NCBI RefSeq assembly: GCF_905475345.1
Contig: NC_066591.1
Span: 3,647,001 to 3,711,000, forward strand
From: Vespula vulgaris
Taxonomy: Eukaryota; Arthropoda; Insecta; Hymenoptera; Vespidae
Reading direction: 5' to 3'
Length of the DNA stretch: 64,000 nucleotides
The position numbers and the translations under genes were made by a program. The notes below the pieces were generated by a model. The model did not search any database. It saw nothing but the letters and a program-made list of their open reading frames with translations, and was not told where the DNA came from. Positions 13,501-28,452 of the stretch are shown here, in pieces; within the stretch, counting starts at the first letter, position 1, and each line of letters starts with the position of its first letter.

Positions 13501-13840
13501 ATATAATATTTAACAATTACAATTTAATTGAACTATACTCTTTAACTAAATAATATAATATTTCATTTTTATCACTCTGACCTTGCTCGAAATATTCTGA
13601 ATAAAACTAATGAAAAAAAAAAAGAAAAAAAAAAAAATTATTAAATTTAATATATACTCACTTTATAATAGCATCGATGGTATCTTCTTTTGGTTGTATC
13701 TCCTCGACTGGGGTTACTTTAGCTGGGGCCAACTTTGTGACTGAAAAAAGAAAAGAAGAAAAAGCATAGAAAAAAGGATAGAAAAAAATATTGCGAGTTA
13801 AAAAAATTATTATGATTTATCGTTCATACAAAAGAAATAA

Positions 13841-13897
<57 letters not shown>

Positions 13898-14573
13898 CGT
13901 AAGATAAAATAAGAAACTCGGCGAAAATTCTTTTTGTAACACATACGCAGGATATAGAGAGAAATACACACGTGTTTATATGTATATACAGAGTGTCTGA
14001 AAATTATTTATACAACTTCTATCTCCTTCATGATATATAAACCAACAAGTGTAAAAATTTCCCCATTGTATCATTTAACATAGAGAAACTTATTAAGTTT
14101 TTTTTTCTCTCCTATATACAGGCAATATTTTTAGTGCCTCCAGCATATTCGTAAATCTCTGAATTACACATTTTTAACACACGCGCAATTCAATAGCCGT
14201 CTAGATATCCTGACATTATAATTTGTGATATTCTTATTTGCAAGATTAATCTAAAATAATGTATACAATAATCGGATGACATTGACGATTGATAACCGGA
14301 TGACACTGACGATTTAAAGCAAGAATCACAGCTGTTATTAAACGAACTGACGTGGAAATGTTGAAACGTACATGACGGCATGTGGCATATCGTGAAACAT
14401 TTAACGTATCACTGATACATATATTCATATATACAATAGAATGTTTGGAAAATTATTACTTTAATATAAACGAAGTTTTGTATACCGATTTTTAATATTT
14501 TTATTTAATAATCCAATATGTATTATATCTTAAATTTTATTAAAAATGATAAACTTGTATAGATAATTTTTGG

Positions 14574-14622
<49 letters not shown>

Positions 14623-15047
14623 ATTCTCTCACACATCTCACCCTCAGAGTCTCATATCTTTCGGATATCATCTAAAAATCCTTGAGGGTATATCAAGCGA
14701 AGCGAGGACCTATTCAAATATTCAGTCACTTTCCAAGGAGAAGGACGATACCCATTTTCTTAACGCCTCTTCCAATTTTACTCAATTACCCTCTTATTTT
14801 CGGATGGCAATGATCTATATCATTTCAACGGGAAAAATAAAATGAAAATTGAATGCACTGTCAAAGACGTTTCAAAGTCGATACGGCTACATAACATGAA
14901 ATTTATCCGATTTTTTTTTTGAAAGTAAAATCTTAAAAAAATAAAATAAAATAAAATAAAATAAAATAAAAAAATAAAAAGAAAAAGATATTAAATTAAA
15001 AATTAAAAATACTTATTCGATGATTTTTCACACATTTCTTTTTTTTA

Positions 15048-15096
<49 letters not shown>

Positions 15097-15412
15097 TACT
15101 CTCCCATACCCACGAAAAAATCCCATAAAAAAATTAATTCTAACGTCTTGCATATAAATTAACTCGTCATTTTTTTTTTTATCACTCCATCTACCCCATA
15201 AAAACGAATCTTTCCTCTTCAAAATTGGCGCAAAAATTTTCGCTAGTCAACGCGAACTACGTCACTTTTTTCCTGCATCATAAAAATTAATTCAAACTTC
15301 TCGAATACAGAGATCGCGAATCCTCGTCCTTTTCTTTTCCTTTTATTTTTCTTCTTTACTCATAAACATTTCCGAATGTTCTGCATCAGCATTGAAAAAT
15401 TTATTTTCCTCC

Positions 15413-15458
<46 letters not shown>

Positions 15459-16146
15459 GCATTAACGTCGAACTTTCTTTAATATTTATAATCTGATCAA
15501 GCATCTAAGCGTGAAATAGGAATCGTACGACTAACGTGAACTACAGTTTTACTTCAATCCAATTAAAGTTTCTTCTGAAAAATAGTCTATTCTGATATCT
15601 TTCTCTGTCTTTCTCGTTTTTTTTTTCCTTCCCCCTCTCTTTCCCTCTTATTTTCAGTTTTTCACGTAGGCACGCCGTAGACGCGTTCCTTCGACGGAAA
15701 TTAACCGTCAGATCGAATCTCATGTGATTTATGTCTAGCGAGCGTGGGAAGTGCGAGAAAGCCGTATGGAGAATATCATCGTAACGCGGTTAGGCGAGCG
15801 ACCTACGCCCCCGTAAAATCGAAATTATATTGGTTAGGTTCATGGCTCATTTTTTTCTCTCTCTTTTATTTGTATTTTTATTATTACTGTTATTCTTATT
15901 ATTTCTTTTCTGTCTCTCTTTCTTCTTTCCTTTCTTTTTTGGTATCATGTTCGTCCTACATTTTCGTAACATCGTAATCGTACAAATACGTTCATAAATC
16001 ATCGTTAAAATATTTTATGACGAAATTTTATATAAAATTTAATTAAAATTATATTATTACGATTTGTCGGAGTAACAAGGAAAATCATTTTTTTCCTTCC
16101 TTTCTTTTTTTTCTTCATTTTCTTTTTCTTTTTTTTTTCTTATCTA

Positions 16147-16191
<45 letters not shown>

Positions 16192-16737
16192 CTCTTTTAT
16201 TATTACCTTTTTTTTTTTTTTTTTACAAAATTCATTCCCAAGATTAAATTTAACGTAAAATTTCTTACGAGTATTTCTCCTTTTTATTAATCGTGCCATT
16301 TTTAAGTGTCAACTTTGTCCAATATCAACGATTGGAAATAAAAGCGAAAAGTTTCGCTCGGATTTAAGGAGGAATGAAAATGACAAAAGAAAAAGAAAAG
16401 AAAAAAAAAGAAAGAAAAAAATTTATTTCGATGATTGAAATTCAATGCGGACGTAAAAATTTTATTATATCGAAATCATAATAATTCAATTTCTTTTTTC
16501 CGATCTGAAGAATGAAGAAGAAGGAAAAAAAGAAAAAGAATTATTATTAATAATAAAAAGGAAGTGATTAGAGAGTCAGTGGGAAAGAAATATTCGTTTA
16601 TTTACTTTGACCCGATCCGTCGTTTAGAATTGCAACAGAATTTCTACTTCGTGAGAGAGCTGCATATGCTAAACTAAAAGAAAAAAAAAAAAGAAAACAA
16701 AAAAATCTATAAAGAAAGCAAAAAATTAGAGAGAAAA

Positions 16738-16813
<76 letters not shown>

Positions 16814-19329
16814 TCATGAAACGCGAGGTGAAACTTTTTTTCTTTTTTATTATTATTCTACAAACGAAGTTGTTTTATATTTCAGTTTGTGGTTTCAAGA
16901 GTAAAAACACAACGACAAGCGAGGGTGAGTAGAGATGGGTGGGGGTAGCTTTGAGGGGTGGCTTTTGATAGGGGGTGAGGGGGTTACAGGGTCACGTATG
17001 TGAGCATCGATATTCGAAGCGGCATATCGACAAAGAAATTAATTTTTTTCTCGGCTGCTGTTGACATTTCACGGTACTTTTTTTTTCTTCCTTTATTTTT
17101 TTATTTTCTTTTTTTTTTTTTTGGTTTTTCTATCTTTGTGTTCTGCCACTGTTTTCTTTTTATTTCTTTTTACTGCTTCTCTCTGTTTCTTTTTTCTTTT
17201 TTTTTTTTAATTTCCAGAATCAAACTAATCGGCGAGACATTTTTTTTATTCGCATAAAAACGTAACGGGAAATACTTTCTTTTTGTCACATATAAAATAC
17301 AAAATTGTAATATTATAATGTTGTTAATTAAAAAATTGTAACATTACAATGTTGTTGATTATTAAAATGATATCCTTTATATGTTGACAAGACAAGAACG
17401 CTCGTCGTCCTTTTTATTGTGCTTATATGGACTCTGTTAATAATGTTAAAGAATTTGTTTCTATGGTACAAATTTGTTTATTAACTATTAAGCTATTAAT
17501 TTTTGCAATTTTATAAGTCAGTCGTAATTCTTTTTAGGAGACGAAATGAAATAATTTTGAGTTCGTAAGAATTTGTTTATAAAAAATTGTTTATAACAAA
17601 TTGTTAATTATTTATTAACAATAGTTTAAACAAATAGAGAAAATATTATCCTTTAAAATGATATCTCGTTCAAGTTTTTACGATATTTACTTTCGAAGAT
17701 ATTCCTATGTAATAGGAAAATATTGCTATAGGGGGGAGCAGGGGTGGTAATTGTTGCTATGCATAATTTGTTTATTAACTAGTTAGTAATTTATGCAATT
17801 TTATAAGTCAGTCCTAATGTCAATTTCTTTTTAGGAGACGAAATGAAATAACTTTGAGTTCGTACAAATTTGTTTATAAAAAATTGTTTATAACAAATTG
17901 TTAATTATTTATTAACAATAGTTTAAACAAATAGAGAAAATATTATCCTTTAAAATGATATCTCATTCAAGTCTCTACGATGTTTAGTTCCGGAGATATT
18001 TCTATATAAGTGGACGACATTACGTTTGACACACTGACCTATATAATTTCATTCACATTAAATCGGTGACACACTGACCTATATAAATTCTAAGAATTTA
18101 CGTGACTCAGCTGATCACGTTACTACTACTATACTATTACTACGAACAGCTGTATCATAAGAATTATGAATGAAAATCTTTCGAAGACGATATCTTTGGA
18201 ATGAAAAGTCGTAGAGACTTGAAAAAAACACCATTTTCAAGCAAAATTTATCCTTTATTTATTTAAATAATGCAATAATATCGATATAATAAACTCGATA
18301 TTGTTAATAATTTTTACTATTAAATTTTCTCTATTCTTTCGTAATAAACACAATGAATACAATAAAATCATTTAAATTTCTATTAGAATTTTGTTTTATT
18401 TTTTGTTAAATTTTATTTTGTTTATTTAAAATAAAGAATAGAAGATGTATTAATAATCGCTAATATACAAAATCGAGAGGTTGAAAGTTCGAAATATTTT
18501 TTTTCTCATAATAACTTTAAATCGCGCTTACTCTGCGCTTATCTCTCGAAAAAATTAAATTAATTTAAAACAGAGAATTCTATATATATATATATATTTT
18601 TTTAACATAAAAACTATTTTACATCTCTTTACTTTATCGTCGATTACTATACGACATCTTTTCTTTTTTCATTTAATCGCTTTAAAAATATTAAAAAAGA
18701 AAGAAAAACAAGAACAGATAAATAAATAAAAAAATTTTATCTTCTTCCTAAAACATTGATTTTAATTGGAAATTTCTAATTGTGATCATGTCATAGATTT
18801 CGTTCTAATACATCATGGCTGCTTTCTAATAGATGACGGAATGATTCGAAATTGTTGCTTTATAATTTCATGTCGGAGATTCCAATGTCATAATGTCCCC
18901 AACGTCTATGTCGGTTTAGCTAGTTATGGCAATGTCATCGCCAAGTAGTCGATCTGGATATACAATCGCATTGTTAATCATCTGACTAATTAATGTCTGC
19001 TCTTTGGTCATCGATGATTCGATCATAACTGCTAGCTTTCAAAGCGACACGACTAACCTATCGATTATGTTATCGCAATCGATTTCACGAAAGATAGCGA
19101 CTCATCTTACGAAATTCATGTTATTTGAAAAAAGCAAAAAGAAAAAAAAAATAAGAAAAAATAAATAAAAAAGAAAAGAAAGGAAAAAAATACAATCATA
19201 TAATAATTTGTTAATGCTGCAATGATATGATAATTTTTTCAAGAGCGATTAGAAATTGTTTGATTTTAAAAAATATTTTTTATCTGTTTTAAAAAATGTT
19301 AATTGGTTTCCTTTCTTTTCTTTTTTCTT

Positions 19330-19362
<33 letters not shown>

Positions 19363-21740
19363 TTGATCTATCTCTAACACACGTACGATTTTTTGCTTTC
19401 GAAATTGTTTCTGCCTTTTTTATTTTTTTTATTTTTATATATATATATATATTTTTATTTTATTATTTATATCAAGCACGTAATCTAATTTTCGAATGAA
19501 CGCGCAGAAAAAGTTTCGACCGATACTCTAATCTACTTATCTACCTTTCCTGCACGAATTTACACGCAAGCACGTATCGTTTTATATTTTGTTATCACGG
19601 TTCGCTGATCTAATTTAATACTGTCTAGGATCGATGTAAAGCGTGTCTTGAAACTTATATGAATAATCACGATTCAAACGACAATTTTGTTAAAATTACT
19701 CATACGATTGCTCTAATTCTAAAAACGTGACCCTTTATCATATAGATATATATATATATATTTTTTCGTTCTAATCTTTATTAATTATAAAATTTTTGTA
19801 GTGAAAAAATAAAAAGAAAAAAAAAAAAGAAATTTACTTCGTTAAATATATAAATTTTTATACATATATGTATATTTGTTTTGATTCTTTAATATCAGTT
19901 AACTTAAAAAAAAAATGTAATTTATTACCATTATAATATTACAATATTATTTCGATAGAGTTTTATATCCTTTTTACAATTACTATAGTAACAACAAACT
20001 TTATATGTAAATCTGTGAGGAATATAATAAATTATTTCAACAAAACTTTCTCTCTAAATCATAAAAAAACCTTATAAAATTAAACAAAAAAAAAAAAGAA
20101 GATGAAAATGGAAAAACTTTTTGAAAATGATCGAGCTTGATCGAAAATTCAGATTACAATTTCGAATAACGTCGTACTATATGAAAACTTTTTATTCTAC
20201 AGTTTGATTCCTTTGCTTTTAAAATGACCAAAAAACGAACTGTTTTTTTTTTGCACATAAAAGATCAACGACGAGATTGCTAATATCAAAACAACGAAAA
20301 TACCTCGAAGAGTATCTCTAGAAAATGCGAAAGATAGTGTGTGTGTGTGTGTGTATGCGAGACAGCTAAGGGCATTTTAACAAAACCTTTACAACTTCTA
20401 CCTCTTCTTCCCGGCCATTTATCTTATCTAATGTTCCTTCAAATTAGGATATCTTTAGTCCTGAGGCTTTCCTTTCATCAGGTTATGTAAATCGTTCATT
20501 GTATTCATTATGTAATTTAATACGATACTCATCATCCATCATTTCTATTTTTGTCTTATTTATTTTCTACATTTGTTATCGCTTTATTATTCTTTTTATT
20601 ACTATTCTTATTACTATTACATTAACGAAATAATTTAACAACTTAACTTTTCGTATCAATCTTCCCCTTTAAAACTCATATAACTTTTCATCTAATCGCA
20701 CTATGATTTAATAATAAATAACAACGATAATAACAGAACAATTTTCAACGACGAAATGATTGTAATACAAATTTTACACTTCTCGATTGTAATCTTTCGT
20801 AACGATTTTTAAATTCGTCGAAAGGTTTCACTCTCGAAACAAAAAAAAAAAAAAAAAAACAAAAAAGAAAAGAAAAGAGGAAAGAAAAAAAAAAAAGAAT
20901 TTCGAAAGATTTTCGAATGACAATGGAGTTAGCTTTTTCAAATTCGATCAATGTAAAAGAGAGGCTTTTTCTTGAATCTTGTAACGAGAAGAATGAAATC
21001 GAATCTATTTTATTCCCTCGTAACCTCTCTTCCTCACTTCCCTCCTACAGCCTCCCACTCACGTCTCTCTCTCTATCTCTCTGTCATTTTCTCTCTCTCT
21101 CTTTCTAACAATAGGATTCGATCGATAAGACGATCGCCCAGAGAGACGTAAATTATTCGACGAGGTGGAACGTCGTTGATACTCGCGAATCGTCGTCAAA
21201 GGGAAGCTTTCGCCAAAGAAATTTTTACGGTAGGACACTTTGTCGAATACGAAAATCTAAAAGGAGAGAAGAAGATGGAAATAGATAGATAAATAGATAG
21301 ATAGATAGACTTAGAGAGAGAGAGAGAGAGAGAGAAGAAAAAGAGAAAGAAAAAAAGTTGGCGTTCGAAACGAATCGAGAAAGAGTATCGAGAAAGAATG
21401 ATGCTTGTAGGGGATCGTAAAAAAGGGAGTTGCTCGTAAGATATAGAAGAAGAAAATGAATGAGAAAGATAGATAGATATATAGAAGAAGAAGAAGAAGA
21501 AGAAGAAGAAGAAGAAGAGAGAGAGAGAGAGAAAGATATATAGATATATAAGGAATAAGATCGATCACCACGAGAACTGAATTTGCATTTGGTTTCACCT
21601 GTGCAAGCTCGAAATAGAGAGGAGAAAAAGTGTTAGTAAGACAGAGACGGATGATATACCAAGATCTCGAAAGAGTGTAAGCGTGAGAGAGACAGAAATA
21701 GAGACCGACAGATAGATACATAGATATATATATATATATT

Positions 21741-21773
<33 letters not shown>

Positions 21774-21926
21774 AGAAGGAAAGCACGTACCCAAAATAAA
21801 CGAGAATTCGATAGAGTTTGTTCGATTTCTGTTTTTGAACTTTGAATTCATGATCCTTCTTCTCTTCTCACTTCGATAAGTTTTAGATAGCTTCGTAGCA
21901 ATCTCTCCCTTCCCCTTTTTCTTTCT

Positions 21927-21966
<40 letters not shown>

Positions 21967-22869
21967 TATTTAATCCTAATCTCTTCTCCCTCTAAGTTTA
22001 TATTGGAAATTAGGAGATATCTGCTTCTCTCGATTAGTCTGATCATCTCCGGTTCGAGTGGTTTTCGGTGGTTCTCGTTCTAACTCGAAAACGGATACCA
22101 TCCGGGGTATCGAATCCTTTGGGATTTTCCGTCAGACCAGATGGCCGATTCAATTCCTTGCATTCAATCTCTCTCTCTCTCTCTCTCTGTCTGTCTGTCT
22201 GTCTATCTGTCTGTCTGTCTCTCTCTCTCTTTTTCTGTACATGTTCGTACATATGTGTATTGGTTTTCCAGATTAGTGATCAGGATTTAATCTTTAAATC
22301 TGTCGAAAGTATTTCTAGAAAATGAAAAAAAAGGAGAAACGAAAAAATGAAAAAAAAAAAAAAAACTAAAAAATTGCGAAGAAAATTTGTTCGGTGAAAT
22401 ATAATTATTTTTATACGAAGTATAATTATTGGAAATAAATTGTAATTATCTTTGATGGAAAATATAATTATTTCCTTCTTTTTTTCCCTCCATAAATGTT
22501 TATCGATTTATTTCTCATTGATGGGAATGAAGATTGTTAATTAATTCTATTTAAATTAGATCGATCAAGGGATCTTTGTCAAAACAAAACAAAATGTTTC
22601 GAAAGAGTTGCCGTCTAAAAATGATAATTTTTAATCGATGAAATGTTAATTAGACAATCCTAATAAAGAATCGATAAGAATATTTGATACTTGAAATCTT
22701 TTTATAGAAATTTTATCGATTGCTATACGATCGAATATATCTGCAAGATTATTTTTAAAATAAAGTTCACATCGAAATAAGAATTTTTTATCGTTGAATA
22801 GATCGATTAAAATTAAGTATTATATGTTATAAGTATTTCTGATATAGTCTTATAAACAAAAAAATATTA

Positions 22870-22909
<40 letters not shown>

Positions 22910-25794
22910 CAATTATGAAACGATTATATTAGAAATATAGAGAACGATTTCTTTAATCGATAAAAGTTCGATTAAACTTACATTCTAATGTAGAACAAAA
23001 GAGAAATTTATGTTCGTCAATATGGCTGAGGAAATTAGGCAAGCTGTGAATTATGAATTCAAGGAAGACGACGAGGACGAAGAAGATGAAAATGGAGATG
23101 CTTGGTCGAGGGTACTTTCAAGAGAAGCTTTTAAGCGATGGAAGCTTCCTGCTCGCATAAAACACAGCTGCGTGTTGTGTGCATCCCATAAAGATAATAA
23201 CAGTAGACTCTTCAACGAACTTGCTATCAAATTACCCATTAGTTATCTAATCAACACATAAACTCTAATATCCCTAAACTTGCATATATTATTTTATGAT
23301 TACGTATTATTTTTTCATATCGTTATCAAGGTTATAAAAAAAAGATATATACACAGACAGATAGAGAGAAAATAAAAAAGTTTAAACATTTCTGAATTTA
23401 TGTGAATAAAAAAAAAAGTGTATCATCATTAGAAATATTAGAGTGATTGATGTTTCTAATAATCTAATAATTTATATATGTATGCATCATCATCATCATT
23501 ATTATTATTATTATTTTTTTACTACTTACGCATACACACACACACATACGTCTATCTATATCTATCGATCTTTTAAAATGGTTACTATAAATTATTTTAC
23601 AAGAATATCGAATTAATATAGTCAATTAAAAATATCGGTGGTGTATTTAAGTAATATTTTAAGTAAAGAAATTAAATGGCAACAGAGATGTTTCATACGA
23701 AACTCAATGTTGGTTAAGTAAGGGAAAAAAAAAATATCAACATATATACATACGCAGTAAAAACATACGAAACCTAAGACTTTGTATAAGCAATGAAAAA
23801 CAAAACAAAAATATATCAATGATGCATCTTTCCTTCATAATTTTCGTTGAACGCTATGAGTAATGAAAAACAAAACAAAAATATATCAAAGACGCTTAAC
23901 AACGAAATAAACTTATGTAACATATGATGATCTCTTCCATAGAGAATTATTACTACAAATTATCATGTAAGAATATTGATTAATTAATCGTAAAATATGA
24001 TCGAGCAAAAATATCGATGGTGTAGTAATATTATAAACGTAGTAATTATATTCCCAATAAAAGACGTACGGAGGCCAATGTGATTCAACTAATGAAAATA
24101 AAAAAAAAGATCTATATGTACGCAATAAAAATATACGAAACAAAACGTTGAATAAGTAACAAAAAAGAAAAAGAAAATATATCAATGACGGATCTTGCAT
24201 TCGTAGTTTTCGTTTGAATCTAACGAACGAAATAAACGTATGGCGATGTTTCCCAGAGAAAAGTGTTATCCTAAATTATCCTGTAAGACTATTGAATTAA
24301 TTAAAAGTAATATGTTATCGATTAAAAATATCTTCGACGCAGTAATATCGTACGAAGCTCAAGGTTGTCCAACGAAAAAAAAGAAAAAAGTATAAATACG
24401 TACATACGCAATAGAAACGTACGGAACTAAACGTTGTATAAGTAACAAAAAAAAAAGAAGAAAAAAAGAATTGTAATGACGCATCTTTGATTCATAGTTT
24501 TCGCTGAAATCTAACGAACGCAATAAACGTATATAACGTATGGTTATCTCTCCCATAGAAAATTCTTATTCTAAATTATCCTGTAAGAATATTGTATTAA
24601 TTAAACGTAAAATGTTATCGATTGAAAATATCTTCGACGTAGTAATATTGTACGAAACTAAACGTTGTATAAGTAACAAAAAAAAAGAAGAAAAAAAGAA
24701 TTGTAATGACGCATCTTTGATTCATAGTTTTCGCTGAAATCTAACGAACGCAATAAACGTATATAACGTATGGTGACCTCTCCCATAGAAAATTCTTATT
24801 CTAAATTATCCTGTAAGAATATTGTATTAATTAAACGTAAAAACTAAAGTTGTATGAGTAACGAAAAAGAAAAAGGAAAGAAACTGTGTCAATGACGCAT
24901 CTTTGATTCGTAGTTTTCGCTTAAATCTAAAGAACGGAATAAATTTACACATGATGTATATTGCAGAGAGAATTGTTACTATAAAATAATTAATCGTAAA
25001 ATATGAGATCGAACGTAATAATATTATAGATAAAGAAATAAAATTATCAAGATTTATACCATCGTACAAAAGTATAATACTTACAAGGAAACGAGGAGAA
25101 CGTGACCTATCCGTACGGGTACTGGCTAACGACTGAAAGTAACTTCACCTCTAAGTCACCGTCACCTCTAGCTTGTTCGTAAAATTTTATAAACATACTG
25201 GTGTGTTTGGAAATTCTCTAGAAGATCCTTCCACACGTGTGTTTACAAAATTATAATGGAATTGTTTCTATTATAACGATTAGTACGTATCTCCAAGCAC
25301 GTAAATAAATTATATAATCAATGTGTGTTTATGTGTATGTGTGTATGTGTATCAAAAACGTGACGTTAATATACGTGCAACGCTTTTAACAGATTTCAAA
25401 ATGCCATAAAATATTTCTCATTTTAAAACTTATGATTTATAATTGAAGTTTTAAATCGAAAGAAAATGGTGTGGCTTTTCTTTCTTTTCTTTTTGTTTTT
25501 ATATGTGTGTGCATACGTGCGTTCGTGGGTGTGTATATTCTTGGCACCTTCGGATCGTATTTTACGGTGTCGCTGACGTTTCGTTCCCGAAGAGAGTAGA
25601 AAATTATGGCACGGTAAAAGCCTCTAATAATAACGTAAACGTCGACTATCCGCATCGCGTGACGAATGTACGCTTCTCGTGCTACGCCAAAAGCTACGAA
25701 TTAATCTCGTCTGAACGAACGAATTTATCGTGCTTAAAAATATTATAGAAAGTAAATAGAAAGTTGTTTTCTTTTTCTTTTTAAATCGTTCTAG

Positions 25795-25835
<41 letters not shown>

Positions 25836-26237
25836 GTTTTTTAAAATATTTTACTCTTATAATAAAACAGAAAAAAAGGAATGCAAGAATAGTATATATA
25901 TATATATATATATGTACATATGTGAAGAATATATGCATATGAATGTATGTGTGTGTGTGTGTGTGTGTAGGAGAAAGGTTGACTCTAATTAATGACGTAA
26001 TGTATATATAATAAGATTTCGTCGCAGCCTTAATGAGACTTAGAAAAGATGATGTGAAAGGAAGAAAAAGAAGAAATGAATGACCTTGGCTAATCCGTAA
26101 TTAGATTGCATAAAGGATGACACTTTTAATAATTCCTAACGTAGAAAGATATGATTTTTTTTTACTTCAGGATATTCTCTTTTCTTTTTTTGCATACAAT
26201 TTTTTTTTCTTTCTTCCATACTTGATGAGATTAGGAC

Positions 26238-26270
<33 letters not shown>

Positions 26271-27073
26271 AATATCCTTCTAAAGGAAAAAAAGGATATA
26301 TATATATATATATACGTATATAAAATTCTTTTTAAAAAATTTTTTTTCTCTTTTCTATACTTTCAACATTTATAATGAGATATAATAAATTATCTAAACA
26401 CTTTTAAAGATTCTTACGCGTGTATAATTCCAACGAGTAGAAAAAAAAAACAAAAGTAATTAAATTGAATTCTTAAAGAAGACCTTTTCTTTTCCTACTT
26501 TCAATATTTAACGAGTATAGTAGGTTGTCTAAACAATTTCAAAAATTCTCACATCCCTCTAACCAGAAGAGAAAACGAAAAATTAGAAAAACTAAGCTCT
26601 TTTCACAGCAAAGAGTTTTTTCTCTCCTCTCTTTTTCAAGATTTGATAAGTTAAGAAAGTTAGAAAGAAAAAGATAAACAAAAAGAGAAGAAGAAAAAAA
26701 AAAAGAGAAAAAGCGTAAGAAAAAGAAACAAAAAGGAAAAAGAACAAATTGATATTATACGTAGACATTTATTTACATGCATATACGGAAAAAATAAAAT
26801 TATGTGAAAAATGTGAAAAATATGAAAAATGTGACTCTTGGGAGAATCGATATTTTTTTTTCTTCATTTTTTGTTCTTTCTTTCTTTCTTTTTTCTTTTC
26901 TTTTCTTTTCTTTTCATTCACAAGAGGTCTCTCGGAGAAAGAATAATAATTGTTATAAGACGTACATTTCCTCGCTTCGGGAGAAGTTAAAAAGGAAAAA
27001 AGAGAAGAGAAGAGAAGGAGAGAGAAAAAAATTAAATTAGAAACGAGAAGAAGAGACACGAACCTTTCTCTTT

Positions 27074-27117
<44 letters not shown>

Positions 27118-28403
27118 TCTAATTTTTTTTTTCTTCCTCATTCTTTATTCGAGAGTAATGGTTCTTCTCACGCGAGAAAATCTTTTAAGAAACATTAACA
27201 ATGCTTTCAGTTTAAACATTTTCATTATATTTCTTTCCCTTCTTTTTTTTTTTTTGTTACTACTCATACTATCTAATCAATTTCTAATAACGAAAAAAAA
27301 AAAAAAATCATTAATCTGTTTCGCAAACATGTCTGATAAAATTAATATTAAAACATTTATATAGTTTTCTCTTTTTTATATTTTATACTTTTTTATATTA
27401 TTTATTATTTTTTTTTTAAATTAATTAACCATTATTTTTGTTTGTTTTATTTAATACGCGTCCAACGAATAACTCCACGAAAAATCTATAAGTTTCCGTC
27501 AATTTCATAACATTGTTACTAATCGTACGACACGAAACGATTGCAACGATCCTAATGAAAATATTTACTTTAACGAGGTATGTCCGATGACGTGATTAAT
27601 TCGAAGGCCATTATAATACACCATACTCCTACAAAACGTAAATTCCCATTTGTGTATAATAACGAACGTTACCAAGACGATTATTATTCTTATTAGAAAT
27701 AAACGTCATTTTGTAGCATTCCAAATATTCATCCAATCGAATTCTTATTCAGAAATAATTATTTTCATGATAATTGTAATATTTACTTTTTATTAAAGAA
27801 AAAAATCTCTATTTAAAATTACTGTAATACGTCGATATAATTTTTTTCTTGTTCTTCAAATTTTTAATTACATTTTCGCTATTTCTTTTTCTTCCTTTCT
27901 TTTTTTTTTTACATTTACAATTAGTTAAACCTGAAACGTGTGCATGAAGATACGTAGAAAAGGTTAAAAATAAACTCTTGACATTTTGAAAGGTGACAGA
28001 GTTGATCATCAAGTATCCCTAACGAGAGGAGATTCATGCGAGTCATAAAACGACCGTTTCGAATTTCCCGCCACCACGAATGTCGTGCAAAAGAGTGCTT
28101 CACACTCGTCGAAGTGTCGAGAGAGCTTTACAATACGAGGACTCGTTGAATTTCTCGTTCAAGTTTCTGTTAAACAGCTCGGCGAAGTTTATTGGAATTT
28201 CGAAATGCCGATAAAAAAGGGAAAAAGAAAAAAGAAAAAAAATTCATTTATTATTAATATGAAAAATGTATTAATTAATTAATATATTTATTAAGTATCA
28301 GTGAGGTAATATTAAAAAATTTTTCATTAAAATTTAAAGAGGTAACGTTAATAAAAATTTCATTCCTTTTTATCAATTTGTAAAGAATTTCTATTATTAT
28401 TAC

Positions 28404-28452
<49 letters not shown>

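Noticed and set aside
14000..14460. Transposon with ends acagagtgtctgaaaattat and agaatgtttggaaaattatt
   Set aside because: The two words are in direct rather than inverted orientation and only partly alike. No other support.
22030..22120. ggttcgag word resembling a tRNA T-loop
   Set aside because: No matching acceptor, D or anticodon stems at the needed spacing.
23570..25070. CRISPR-like array of repeats
   Set aside because: Units are 185-370 bp and diverged, with no short identical repeats and unique spacers. The DNA is eukaryotic.
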